Program-made: the position numbers and the translations under genes
Notes under the pieces: generated by a model
Told to the model about the DNA's origin: nothing
Databases searched by the model: none
What the model saw: only the letters and a program-made list of their open reading frames with translations
DNA from: Triplophysa rosa
Lineage: Eukaryota; Chordata; Actinopteri; Cypriniformes; Nemacheilidae
Direction of reading: 5' to 3'
Assembly (NCBI RefSeq): GCF_024868665.1
Contig: NC_079914.1
Location: 2,438,896-2,502,895 of the forward strand
Length of the DNA: 64,000 nt
In this document: in pieces, positions 10,392 to 21,917 of the stretch
How positions within the stretch are numbered: the first letter of the stretch is position 1
How the letters are laid out: each line of letters starts with the position of its first letter

Positions 10392-11026
10392 TGTCATGGC
10401 TCTGCTTCCTTAGTCATGTTTTTCTTGGTCCTGTGGCAGAGCTATAACAAAGTCTTTGGTTATGTGTGGAGAGAAACATATTATTGTCCTTTTGACAATA
10501 ATATGCGTTCTCTCCAGTGTCTAGTCTCTGTTCCCGCCATCTCGTTTCCTTGTTATCCTTCCCTGAGTGTTTCATTACCCACACCTGCCCTGTGTTGTTA
10601 TCCCTCGTTTGTCTTACCTATATATACCCTCTTGTTTCTTTGTCCTGTGCCCGTGTATTACATACGTTGCGTTCTGTTCTGTTCTGTTCTGTTCTGTTCT
10701 GTTCTGTTCTGTTCTGTTCTGTTCTGTTCTGTTCTGTGTACCTCGTATGTTGTGTCGTGTCGCTGTAAGTACTTTGCCTTGCCCTTGGTTTCCCCTTCTA
10801 TGTTTGGTTTAAGACGTTGTGTCGCTGTTTTGTTTATTAGTTTATTTTTGCCCCCCCCCCGTGGGAAGTGTTTTGTTTTGAGTTCTTGTTTTGTTTCTGT
10901 GTTCTTTTCCTTGTTTTGTTTTGCACCCCATCCTGGGTTTTTGTTTTTGTTATATTAATTAAAGTCTTTTGTTAACCCCTTCACGCCTGCCTGCAATTGG
11001 GTTCTTCTCCACGCCAGTCCGTGACA
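10392..11026 (+). mobile_element. Solo gypsy LTR with 5-bp target duplication
   Basis: TGTCATGGCTCTGC ... CGTGACA, 635 bp, flanked by GTCTT at 10387-10391 and again at 11027-11031. A single LTR with a perfect target duplication means the internal part was removed by LTR-LTR recombination. It is enlarged by a pentanucleotide array (10671-10736). Confidence 0.93.
10671..10736 (+). repeat. (GTTCT)n microsatellite, about 13 copies
   Basis: Uninterrupted GTTCT units inside the solo LTR, which is why this LTR is longer than its relatives (516-599 bp). Confidence 0.97.
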
Positions 11027-11084
11027 GTCTTGGTCTCCACCTCACCAGTGTCACAGTGGGCATACTCTTCTGGGATTTCCACTG

Positions 11085-12058
11085 AGAGTTATCGCCTTGT
11101 TTTGATAATGTGTTTGTCAATTTTTCTCTCTATTTTGCAGATATTCGGCACATTTTGCATATTAATGTTGTCGTATGGTTCAATGTTGTTACCTTTTTTG
11201 TGTTTTGATAATGTGTTTGTCACCTTTTCTCTCTATTTTACAGATATTCGGCACATTTTGCATATTAATGTTGTCGCCTTGTTTTGTGTTTTGATAATGT
11301 GTTTGTCACTTTTTCTCTCTATTTTACAGATATTCGGCACATTTTGCATATTCATGCTGTCATATTTTTCAGTGTTGTCTCGTTTTGTGTTTTGATAATG
11401 TGTTTGTCTCTTTATCTCTCTATTTTGCAGATATTCTGCACATTTTGCATATTAATGTTGTCACATTGTTCAATGTTGTCGCCTTGTTTTGTGTTCTGAT
11501 AATGTGCTTGTCACTTTTTCTCTCTACTTTACAGATATTCTGCACATTTTACATATTCATGCTGTCGTATTTTTCAATGTTATCACCTTGTTTTGTGTTT
11601 TGATAATGTGCTTGTCACTTTTTCTCTCTATTTTGCAGATAGTCAGCTCATTTTGCATATTAATGTTGTCATATTGTTTAATGTTGTTGTTTTGTTTTGT
11701 ATTTTGATATTGTGTTTGTCTCCTTTTTTCTGTATTTTGCAGATTTTTGGCACATAATGCATATTAATGTTTTCTTATTGTTCAATGTTAATAATGTGTC
11801 TGTATTCTGCAGATTTTTGTCACGTTTTGCATAATAATGTTCTTGTCTTGTTCAATTTTGTTGCCTTGTTTTGTGTTTTGATAATGTGTTTGTCTCTTTT
11901 TCTCTCTATTTTGCAGATTTTTGACACATTTTGAATAATGTTGTTGTCTTGTTTAATCATCTTGTGTTGTTTAATGTTGGGTGTCTGGTTGTGTGTTTTG
12001 ATAATGTGTTTTTCTCCTTTTCTCTCCTATTTGCAGATTTGTGGCACGTTTTGCATAT
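11085..12058 (+). repeat. Minisatellite with ~85-105 bp unit
   Basis: The core GTTTTGATAATGTGTTTGTC recurs near 11097, 11200, 11285, 11386, 11873 and 11994, with diverged units at about 11491, 11594, 11698 and 11785. Each unit also holds TTTTTCTCTCTATTTTACAG followed by ATATT(C/T)(G/T)GCACA. Spacing is mostly 101-105 bp, once about 85. Open reading frames here are by-products of repetition. The array is cut by the TA element at 12061, resumes briefly at 13300-13355, and one unit recurs at about 35923-35980. Confidence 0.9.
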
Positions 12059-12060
12059 TA

Positions 12061-13217
12061 CAGTTTTTCTCGATTGTTAACACACAATTCATGAAACAAT
12101 TCATCATTTTATGACAACTATAAACACATTCTCAGAACAATATACCAACTTGTACAAACCCCACACCCAAACAGCCTCAATTTGCATAGGTTTAACCATA
12201 TTACCATTCAGAAAACACAAACACACAATATAATGAACTGAAGTGTCAATATGTAAACTCAAATAGCACACATTTATCCATCAGTAAACATTCAGTGGCA
12301 AAACTGATGACACACCAATCAGATTTCAGGATAATATCAATAGGAGCTCATGTAATTGTGCATCCTAGAATCATTTATTGGGCTTTATACTACTTACTGT
12401 AAACATACAGTATAATTACAGTACACACTTTATATGAGAGAACTGTCACTATTCTGTATCCAGAACTGTAAAACTGTAAACTGTAGCACGTGTACACCCT
12501 CAAATTTGTGATTGTCAAGTTTACAAATGTGCATTTGTAGCTTTTTTGACCTATTCCGTATTTTTGCTGAAAATAGTATACTTTTACAAAATTGGGCCAA
12601 AGGTGCAGAGGATGCCATATTTTTTTACATTGCCTCCTATTGACAAATCGCTTCACTGTTTTGTTTCTTTTATCTTCTCTGTCAGTCGCTTTGGATAAAA
12701 GCATCTGCTAAAGGCCTGAATGTAAATGTTATTTGTGCAGTTGTATACTGTATTGTGTTGCATGACCAGTTCATATTGTTCTTTGGTTTTTGAACTTTTC
12801 TTGTCTTGTAAGATCATCTTCATACTTGACAGTAGTGTAATGTTTTATTTTTTCCTAAAGCTCATTTTTGCATTTTGCTCTATCTGCACTCTTTTATGTT
12901 GTATATTCTAATAAACACTAAGCTGTCAAATTATTCTTGAATCACAATAAGAGGTTTTAGTAACAGTGTTTTGAATTGATCTCACCAGTGTCTAAGACTA
13001 TGTTGCAGTGTTGGGTGATTTTGAGGGCTTGTGTGTCATGTCTGCGGGAAAAGCTTGATTTTTCAGCAAGTTTGAATGGTTTTGAGAAGAGAGCTTCATT
13101 TTGACCTGAAAACAGGATGTTTGGGGAATTGGGTGAGATGTTATGGATTTGTGTTTACTGTTTTGAGAATACGAGGCATAATTTCAAGAAATGTGTTTAA
13201 GCAATCGAGAAAAACTG
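12061..13217 (+). mobile_element. TA-flanked non-autonomous DNA transposon, copy 1
   Basis: TIR CAGTTTTTCTCGATTG ... CAATCGAGAAAAACTG, flanked by TA on both sides (12059-12060 and 13218-13219). TIR structure plus TA duplication suggests the Tc1/mariner/pogo group. No transposase motif is seen. It contains an internal tract reading TCGCTTTGGATAAAAGCATC, the 3'-tail motif of LINEs in this window. It is inserted inside the minisatellite. Confidence 0.82.
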
Positions 13218-13299
13218 TAATAAAGCCACATACCTTCTATGTAGATATCAGAGAACAATTTAACATATCGTTTCAATTAATTCTTTGGCACCTTTAATG

Positions 13300-13355
13300 T
13301 TGTTGTATTGTTTTGTGTTTTGATAATGTGTTTGTCTCCTTTTCTCACTATTTAG
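13300..13355 (+). repeat. Minisatellite remnant right of the TA element
   Basis: Reads TTTTGTGTTTTGATAATGTG and TTTGTCTCCTTTTCTCACTA, i.e. one partial unit. This shows the array continued before the TA element inserted. Confidence 0.8.
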
Positions 13356-13379
13356 CACTATAAAACTGATTTAAAAACC

Positions 13380-14285
13380 TGGTCTGGATCCTGTAATTTT
13401 GGCAAATTTCAGGCCTATTTCGAAACTGCCTTTTCTTTCAAAAATATTCGAAAAAATAGTCTGTAGTCAGTTAATGTACTTTTTGGAAAATCACAATCTT
13501 CTTGAAATTTTTCAGTCCGGATTTAAATTCCTACACAGCACTGAATCAGCTCTTATAAACATTTTTAATTATATATTTTTAGCTACTGACTTTAGCTAGC
13601 TGTCCTTGTGGTTCTTGATGGAGCAGTGGGTGGGCATTAAGGGCATAGCGCTCGAATGATTTAGGTCCTATTTGACAGATCGTACTTTTTGTGTTAGCTG
13701 TGTCTTCCTCTGCTCCTCTTCCTTGTGGGGTGCCGCAATGCTCAGTGTTAGGTCCTCTTCTCTCTTTATTTGTTTCTGCTTGGAAAAATAATTAAGAAGC
13801 ATGGCTTGTCTTTTCACTGTCACGCAGACGATAGTCAGATTTATGTGCCTCTTAAAAAGAGTGATACTGTTAAATCACTTTTTGACACTTTAAGACCTGG
13901 ATGGTTCTTAATTTTCTAAGTTTTAACGAAAAAAGATGGAAGTTAAGGTTTTGGAGGCGCCACAGGAACCCCTTTGGTTGACTTAGGTTCCCTGGCTCAG
14001 TACATGAAGCCAACCATCACTAACTTGGGGGTGAAAATTGACTCCAACCTTAAGTTAGACAGCCAGATCAAGGCAGTCGTTAAATCAAGCTTTTTCCAAC
14101 TAAGGCAGCTGGCTAAGATAAAGCCACTTCTTTCGAGGCAGCTATTTGAGACAGTTATCCACGCCTTTGTTACCACTCGGCTGGATTACTGTTATGCGTT
14201 GTATGTGGAGGTTAGTGGGTCTTTGGTCGCTCATCTGCAGATGGTGCAAAATACTGCAGCGCGTCTTTTAACAGGAACTCGGAAA
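13380..14285 (+). pseudogene. LINE (L2/Rex-like) RT region, left part of split copy
   Basis: Fragments read ANFRPISKLPFLSKIFEKIV, then QSGFKFLHSTESAL, then VPCG/VLGPL-like remnants in shifted frames. A longer frame from 13974 gives NLGVKIDSNLKLDSQIKAVV, LDYCYALYVEVSG and NTAARLLTGTRK. Several frameshifts and stops make it non-functional. The coding sense breaks off after GTRK at about 14285 and resumes at about 18013 ([13 protein letters not shown]), so a later insertion splits it. Confidence 0.85.
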
Positions 14286-17200
14286 TACTCAACTTTATTT
14301 ATATAGCGCTTTTTACAATTTTCATTGTTACAAAGCAGCTGTACATGAGACATATTGACTATAAGCAAAATAATTAAAGTTGTACCTGCAAAACCAAGAA
14401 AAAGTTGAAAACACAGAAGACAGACATACCCACATACAAAACACTCCACACACACAATATGCACACGTACTAACACACATAGACATAGAGACACACACAC
14501 ACACGTACGTACACAGACAAGTACGCACACACACACACGCTCAGTGAGAGCCAGAGATGGCAAAAGTACACACATCCTTTACTTAAGTAGAAGTACAGAT
14601 ACTCATGTTTAAAAGTACTCAAGTAAAAGTTGAAGTACTGACTAAACTTGTTTACTCAAGTAAAAGTATAAAGTATGGGCTCTAAAATGTACTTAAGTAA
14701 AAAGTAGCCAATACTACTACCTGTTTTAGAGTCACGCTCGTACCTCACAACTGAACTACCATTATGTAGAACACAAGCATAAAAAAGACTGATGGAATAA
14801 ATCTATTTGCCACTACCTAGGTAGTGGAAAAAACACAAATTTATAAAACAATTATGATGTAAGATAAGAGTGTAAAGGACAAGCTTATTGATAATAATTG
14901 TGACAGAATTCCCTTTGTCTCAAGTTCTCAACCATAATTTTAGCTATTCTTTGTGTTGCCTTCCGCCTTGGTCCGTGGCAGCTTCTTAGACTACTAGCCT
15001 ATGTCTGCGATGCGTAATAGCCAGGAAATGACTGTTTGGTACTGTGATTGTCAAAACATTTTATAACAGAATTTCACTGCTTTCAATTTTAGATTAACTG
15101 TCCCTTTAAATTTTAAGCACAGACCATTCATGGACATATCATTATACAAAGGTTGTAGACACTTGGGAGATCTTGTCAAAAAGAGAAAACTGAGAAATAA
15201 AGAGATAATTAATTAGGCAAGTCAATTTACTTGGTAACCATTACTGTTTTTCTCGATTGGTTAAACACATTTCTTGAAATTATGCCTCGCTTTAAAATAT
15301 TAAATGTTTAGCCTCTTACATTGTACGTTACACTCGTTCAACATTAAAACTGATGTCAGTGTTGCTAGATTAGGTGGATGATTTCCAGCCCAAAGGCTCA
15401 CTAAAACCTACTCACTCCAACAAAAACCAGCCCAAAATTTTAACTTCCAAAATAATGTGATAGTATTTTATTGCAATGTCAATCAACGTTGATAAGGATC
15501 GTTTTTTATTTCCTTATAATTTTAATCATGACAAGATGAAAAAATATAATAAAAATCAGGAAAATAGATCAAACAGATCAAACAAGGCAAATGCATTAAG
15601 AAAATTAGAAAATAAGACTAATAGGATATGTCCAGAAACCACTTCAAATGGCAATCAGGAAATTAGCGCATTTTTGTGCAAAAGTGCCCACTATAATTAG
15701 TTCATCGAAAGCAACGCAATGAGCAGGAATTTTTCACTCGTTCATGAACTTAACGCACACACCACGATAGCAAAAAATATGCAATTCATAATACTAATGA
15801 ACAACAATAATGCGCTTACCTTAACGAGCTGCCTTAACTTCTGAAAGAACTACAGTACACTTTCGTGAAGTATATGTTTGTAGAACATGCGAATAGCTAA
15901 ATAGCTAAATTACATATTTAAAATCTGGTCCTTTCGCGCTAAAAAACCCTACCATTCACGAGTCACCACATGATGCAGAATATCACGCTCGAGATCTGAG
16001 AACAGTTACTCCGTCTTCTTTGATTTGATTGGTCACCGCTTTGCTCTGTAAACAGTAACTCCCGCCTTCTTACATTTGATTGGCTAGTGGCCACCTCACA
16101 CAGCGCTTCGGCTTTTAGGCAGACCTATCATTAGGTTGAAAAAGTCACGCAATGACAAGAAATAATATTGATTGTGCATCAAATACAGATTAAAACTAAA
16201 GTAACGAGCCTGGTTTGAAAATGTAAGAAGTAGAAAGTACAGGTATTTGCGTAAAAATGTAAGAAGTGAAAGTAAAAAGTCGTCAGAAAAATAAATAGTG
16301 GAGTAAAGTACGATACCAGAAAAATCTACTTAAGTACAGTAACGAAGTATTTGTACTTGTTACTTCCCATCTCTGGTGAGAGCACACATTTAAGATAAAG
16401 GAGAGAGAAGCACAGGTCAAATATAACAGACTATAAATTCCTATATGCAATATTAATTAAGTAAAACTTTAAAATTCTAAAGCAGCCCCCCCGGCCAGGC
16501 AAATAGTGCAAAAAACAGTATGCAAAGGTGGCGAGGAACCCAAAACTCTAATCGAGAAAAAAAACCTCAGGAGAACCCAGGCCCAACCAGGGGATTCCAG
16601 TTCCCCTCTGGCAAAAGCTGCTGCCTCTGCACAAGCTCCAGAGAGCTTGCACAACAAGGCTAAATAAAATAAATAAACTTATAATAAAATAAATTATAGT
16701 TTAAGATTATCATTAATAATCTAATAGCATTTGAAATTTTGTGGTGAAGACGTGTCAGGTGACCGCGTCCTTCTTTATCCAGCTCTATCATCTCAGCTCT
16801 TGTCAGGTCCCCACTTCCCATTCTCCGCTCTACCATCAGGTCAGGCCATGAACTGCATCCATGCTCGCTGCTGGTAACCTTGGAACAATGAGACAAGACT
16901 GGCTGAGAGTAGAGTACTGTTCTGACTCTTTGATGCAACAAGTACATCAGTTGTGTTTTTGGTTCCGGTTGATCTAACTAATGCAGCCTAAACCCTCAGA
17001 AGATTTATATTATGGAAGAGTAGTGTATGCAAGATTAAAAAGATGCGTCTTTAGTCTAGATTTAAACTGACAGAGTGTGTCTGCCTCCCGGACAGTGCAG
17101 GGAAGACTATTCCAAAGTTTAGGCGCTAGATAGGAAAAGGATCTACCACCTGCACTTGATTTTGAAATTCTAGGTATTACCAACTGACAGGACGCCTGAG

Positions 17201-18010
17201 AGCGTAATGCACGTGAAGGACTGTAATACAAAAGGAGTTCATTCAAGTATTGAGGAGCTAAACCATGTAGGGCTTTATAGGTAATAAGCAAGATTTTAAA
17301 GTTAACGCGATGCTTTATAGGTAACCAGTGCAAGGTTGACAGAACCGGGCTAATATGTTCATACTTTTTTGTACGTGTAAGAACTCGAGCTGCCGCGTTT
17401 TGGACCAATTGGAGTTTTTGTAATAAGCCTGCAGGGCAACCACCTAACAGTGCATTACAGTAATCTAGTCTTGATGTCATGAATGCATGAATTAACTTCT
17501 CTGCATCTGACATTGACAGCATATGACGTAGTTTAGATATATTCTTAAGATGGAAAAACGCAATTTTACAGGTGTTGGCGACGTGGCTCTCAAATGACAG
17601 ATTACTATCGAATAGAACGCCAAGATTCTTTGCTGACGACGAGGGTTTTATGGAACATCCGTCAATAGTTAAACAGTATTCTTGGTTGTTACTTATAGCA
17701 GTTTTCGGTCCAATAAGTAACACTTCCGTTTTGTCCGAGTTCAGTAATAAAAAGTTGTTACTCATCCAGTTTTTTATATCGACTATGCATTCCATTATTT
17801 GATGGAACTGCTGTGTTTCATGGGGTTCGAGGAAATATAAAGTTGAGTATCATCAGCATAACAGTGAAAGCTAACTCCGTGTCGCTTTATTATATCTCCT
17901 AGAGGTAGCATGTATAATGCGAAGAGCAGAGGCCCTAAGACTGAGCCCTGTGGTACACCGTACTGGACTTGCGATTTGCGTGACACCTCATTGCTTATTG
18001 CTACAAATTG
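14286..18010 (-). mobile_element. LINE inserted in antisense orientation inside another LINE
   Basis: The minus-strand coding part (18025-17010) is followed by a 3' untranslated region running down to about 14286, where the element ends in a tail whose plus-strand text is CTTTATTTATATAGCGCTTT. The same tail occurs at 63246-63275. The 3'UTR contains a CA-rich microsatellite (about 14445-14540) and was hit by a hAT element (14552-16376). The boundary at the 18010 end is accurate to about 10 bp. Confidence 0.75.
14552..16376. mobile_element. hAT-type non-autonomous element with perfect 8-bp target duplication
   Basis: TIR CAGAGATGG ... CCATCTCTG, 1825 bp, flanked by GTGAGAGC at 14544-14551 and 16377-16384. 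The sub-terminal regions are rich in (A/T)ACTTAAGTA words, typical of a widespread fish hAT family. No transposase frame is seen; the short frame at 15476-15700 has no recognisable motif. A piece of the 'TTTTTCTCGATTG' family lies inside at about 15243-15300. Confidence 0.93.
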
Positions 18011-18025
18011 AAAACGGTCGAGCAC
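17010..18025 (-). pseudogene. LINE reverse transcriptase C-terminal half, one frameshift
   Basis: The frame 18025-17795 carries [18 protein letters not shown] and the catalytic [11 protein letters not shown] box. After a frameshift near 17797, the frame 17795-17010 continues with LLNSDKTEVLLIGP, SRLDYCNALLGG, LVQNAAARVLTRTKK, LSTLHWLPIKHRVNFKILL and APKLWNSLP and reaches a natural stop. These are the RT palm (YADD), thumb and C-terminal conserved block of an L2/Rex-like fish LINE. It is 5'-truncated, with no endonuclease. It is the best preserved LINE frame in the window. Confidence 0.92.
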
Positions 18026-18320
18026 ATCTCTCCCATTTTGTCTTCACTTCATTGGCTACCTGGACACTTTAGGATAATTTTTTTAATTATTTTATTTGTT
18101 TTTAAAGCGCTAAATGGTCTTGCCCCACTCTACATTTCTGAGCTGCAACACCCTCATATGCCCACCTGTTCTCTCAGGTCTGCTGATAAACTGTTACTGA
18201 GTGTGCCTAAAACAAAACATAAGCTGAGAGGGGACCGTGCCTTTGCTGTGGCAGCTCCTAAATTGTGGAATGATTTGCCCCTGTTTATTAGACAGGCTTC
18301 TTCACTTTCAAAACACAACT
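18011..18320 (+). pseudogene. LINE C-terminal block, right part of split copy
   Basis: Reads [34 protein letters not shown] and AFAVAAPKLWNDLPLFIRQA. It directly continues the sense of the LINE interrupted at 14285, on the same strand. Confidence 0.85.
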
Positions 18321-18329
18321 TCATCTAGA

Positions 18330-19791
18330 TGCTGACACTGCCACCGACACCTTATGCTCAACACTTAAATCCTGTCTAGATAACCTTTGTCCTCTGTCCT
18401 CCAGACCAGCTCGCACCACCCCCTCCTGCCCTTGGCTGTCTGACATCTTCTGTGAAAAACGGAGTACAATAAGGGCTGTAGAAAGGAAATGGCGCAAGAC
18501 CAAGAATCCAGCTGACCTAAGGGACTACCAGTCACTACTCTCCTCTTTTTCTGCTAGTGTTACCACAGCTAAAACATCTTTCTATACCACCAAGGTGAGT
18601 AATGCACCTAACACTCGGCAGCTTTTCAAGACATTTAACTTTCTTCCTTGCCCCCCTCCTCCCCCACCTACTTCATCTTTGACAGCTGAGGACTTCGCTG
18701 ACTTTTTCACTGAAAAAAACATCATCCATCAGCAAACAATTTTTAGCACATCAGACCTCGGTACAAACTACCGTCACTTCAAACATTGAACTCTCCTACT
18801 TCGCCCCACTGACTGACACTGAAGTCACCAGACTTCTCTCCAGCCACCCCACCACCTGTCCCCTTGACCCAATCCCCTCCCTTCTCCTTCAGGCCATTTC
18901 CAGCACACTCACACCAGCACTCACACACATCATCAACACCTCCCTGCTCACCGGCACTTTTCCATCCACATTCAAACAGGCCCAGGTCATGCCCCTACTT
19001 AAGAAACCCACATTGGACCCCTCTACTACCGACAGTTACAGACCTGTCTCTCTCCTCCTATTTATTTTGAAAACTATTGAAAGGGCAGTTTTCAACCAGG
19101 TGTCTTCGTTCCTATCCCAAAATAAACTACTGGACGACAAGCAGTCCGGCTTCACAACAAACCACTCCACTGAGACTGCACTGCTATTGCCACAGAAGCA
19201 CTAGCCATGTGCAATCTAAATCCTCTGTCCTGATTCTGACACTGTCAATCACCAGATACTGCTAGCAACCCTGTCATCATAAGGAATCTCAGGCACCCCT
19301 CTCCGTTGGTTCAAATCCTACCATTACGGCAGATCCTTCAGGTTGTCATAGAGAGGCTCGCTGTCCACTGCTCACCACATGATCACTGGGGTCCCTCAGG
19401 GATCAGTGCTTGGACCACTCCTTTTTTTTTCCAGCTACACGACATCCTTGGGACCCATCATACGGGCACACGGCTTGTCCTATCACTGTTATGTTGATGA
19501 CACCCAGATTTACATCTCATTTCACCCAGATGATACCACTGTATCAGCTCGCATTACAGCCTGCCTAGAAGACATCTCAGCTTGGATGAAAGATCATCAC
19601 CTCCAGGTGAACCCTGCTAAGACAGAACAACGTGTATTTCCGGCACACCCTACGGTGCAACACGATCTCACCATCCAACTTGGCAATACCACAATCACTC
19701 CTTCCAAAACAGCCAGGACCCTCTGGTCATGTTTGATGACCAGTTGTCCTTCAATGATCACATTGCAAAGACAATGCAGTCATGCCTTATT
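18330..19791 (+). pseudogene. LINE ORF2 middle and RT palm, left of TA element
   Basis: In the longest frame (from 19379), [15 protein letters not shown] precedes [19 protein letters not shown], so the catalytic box reads YVDD, then [15 protein letters not shown]. Upstream, KQAQVMPLLKKPTLDPSTTD is readable in another frame. Multiple stops and frame changes show decay. Confidence 0.85.
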
Positions 19792-19793
19792 TA

Positions 19794-20912
19794 CAGTTTT
19801 TCTCGATTGCTTAAACACATTTCTTGAAATTATGCCTCGTATTCTCAAAACTGTAAACATAAATCCATAACATCTCACCCAATTCCCCAAACATCCTATT
19901 TTCATGTCAAAATGAAGCTCTCTTCTCAAAACCATTCAAACTTGCTGAAAAAACAAACTTTTCCCGCAGACATGACACACAAGCCCTCAAAATCACCCAC
20001 ACTGCAACATAGTCTTAGACACTGGTGAGATCAATTCAAAACACTGTTACTAATACCTCTTATTGGGATTCGAGAATAATTTGACAGCTTAGTGTGTATT
20101 AGAATATACAACATAAAAGAGTGCAGATAGAGCAAAGTGCAAGAATGAGCTTTAGGAAAAAATAAAAATAAAACATTACACTACTGTAAAGTAGATGAAG
20201 ATGATCTTACAAGACAAGAAAAATTCAAAAACCAAAGAACAATATGAACTGGTTATGCAACACAATACAGTATACAACTGCACAAATAACATTTGTAACC
20301 GCAGATGCTTTTATCCAAAGCGACTTACAGAGAAGGTAAAGGAAAAAATACAGTGAAGCGATTTGTCAATAGGAGGCAATGTAAAAAATGGCATCCTCTG
20401 CACTTTTAGCCCAATTTCGTAAACGTATTCCGGATTTTCTGAAAAAAATACGGAAGAGGTTAAAAAGGCTACAAATACAAATTTGTAAACTTCACAATCA
20501 CAAATTTGAGGGTTTACACGTGCTACAGTTTACTGGATACAGAATAGTGAAATTTCTCATATAAAGCGTGTACTGTAATTTTACTGTATGTTTACAGTAA
20601 GTAGTATAAAGCCCTGTATGATTCTAGGATGAGCTCCAATTGATATTATCCTGGGATTCTGATTGGTCCGTCATCAATTTTGCTACTGAATGTTTACTGA
20701 TGGATAAATGTGTGCTATTTGAGTTTACGTCTTGACACTTCAGTTCATTATATTGTGTGTTTGTGTTTTCTGAATGAGAACATGGTTAAACCTTTGCAAA
20801 ATGAGGACGTTTTTGTGTTGGTGGTTGGTGTATTGTTCTGAGAATGTGTTTATAGTTGTCAGAAAATGGTGAATTGTTTCATGAATTGTGTCTTAGCAAT
20901 CGAGAAAAACTG
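19794..20912 (-). mobile_element. TA-flanked non-autonomous DNA transposon, copy 2
   Basis: Same family as 12061-13217 but in opposite orientation. TIR CAGTTTTTCTCGATTGCTTA at the left, CAATCGAGAAAAACTG at the right; TA at 19792-19793 and 20913-20914. It interrupts the LINE between ...CSHALF and NIRKVRPYL without loss of LINE codons apart from the TA duplication. The internal LINE-tail motif (about 20305-20330) is also present here, so the whole family carries it. Confidence 0.85.
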
Positions 20913-21470
20913 TAACATTAGAAAGGTTAGACCCTATCTCACAGAGCATGCGGCGCAACTCCTTGTCCAGCCCCTTGTAATCTCAAGGTTGGACTACTGC
21001 AATACTCTCCTTGCTGGTCTTCCTGCAACGGCTATCCAACCACTCCATCTGGTTCATAATGCAGCAGCATGCCTCACCTTCCAAGAGCCCAAAAGGGCTC
21101 ATGTGACACCCCTTTTCATCTCTCTCCACTGGCTACCGGTTGAAGCCCGTATCAGATTCAAGTCACTAATGCTTGCCTACAGGACTATCACTGGATCTGC
21201 ACCGGCATACTTTCACACCCTCCTACACTCAAATCTCTTCTGTGAATACTTGACAGGCAAATGAAAAAAAAGAGGAAAAAACTAATCCTCTCTCTTTCTC
21301 TCAACAGGTATTGTTCTGTCTTTTGTGGAAACTAGTAACTTGGTATTAGCAGCTATTGTATTATTGCTCCTGTATGACATATCGCTTTATTGCTCCCTGA
21401 ACTATTTGTAAGTCGCTTTGGATAAAAGCGTCTGCTAAATGACTAAATGTAAATGTGGCATCCATTCTGT

Positions 21471-21917
21471 TTAACACGTCTGATCTTTGTGATAATCTCT
21501 TTATTGTCAATCTGACAAGATGAGAAACATTGATGGAGCAGTTTTAAGTGTACTAGGCCTGACATTGAAAATTATGTATATTATCTGACTTTATAATACA
21601 CTTGTATTGCAATACACACTGACTTTACAGCATAAATTAAGAAATGTGCTTTTAGAAATAAGCAGGACCTAATGGCTTTTCACAATGCATGTGCTGCCAT
21701 AACATGACACACGCATAACATGCTTAGACATTATTCCTTTATTGAAACAAATATGGACAATTACATGAAACTGAGTATTTCAAGAACATGAGACAAAATA
21801 CAATTAAAATCTTTAAATTAAAATCAAAAAGGTTAATTAAACAAAGACGTTCTAATTGCCTTTTTAATCAAAGACTACATGACTATAATTTAAGACAATT
21901 TTTAGTCTCTTTGAAGA
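21471..21917. other. Downstream flank / possible 3'UTR of receptor gene A
   Basis: No coding region. On the minus strand this follows the stop of gene A. A/T-rich with TTTATT-type motifs (21725-21745), whose complement contains AATAAAG, a possible polyadenylation signal. Untested. Confidence 0.35.

Larger units (their letters stand above)
18321..21470 (+). mobile_element. 5'-truncated L2-type LINE, interrupted by a TA element
   Basis: Starts in the middle of ORF2 (SCPWLSDIFCEKRSTIRAVE, then ERKWRKTKNPADLRDYQSL) and continues through RT to the thumb. It is broken at 19791 by the element 19794-20912 and resumes with NIRKVRPYLTEHAAQLLVQP, SRLDYCNTLLAGLP and LHWLPVEARIRFKSL. The 3' end is TCGCTTTGGATAAAAGCGTC then CTAAATGACTAAATGTAAAT, a shared LINE tail. 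Confidence 0.85.

Noticed and set aside
10997..11707. Series of overlapping hydrophobic open frames resembling a multi-pass membrane protein
   Set aside because: They come from the minisatellite; units of about 103 bp shift the frame each time and there is no stable protein.
14445..14575. Cys/Val-rich minus-strand frame at the CA repeat
   Set aside because: Translation of a (CA)n-type microsatellite in the LINE 3'UTR.
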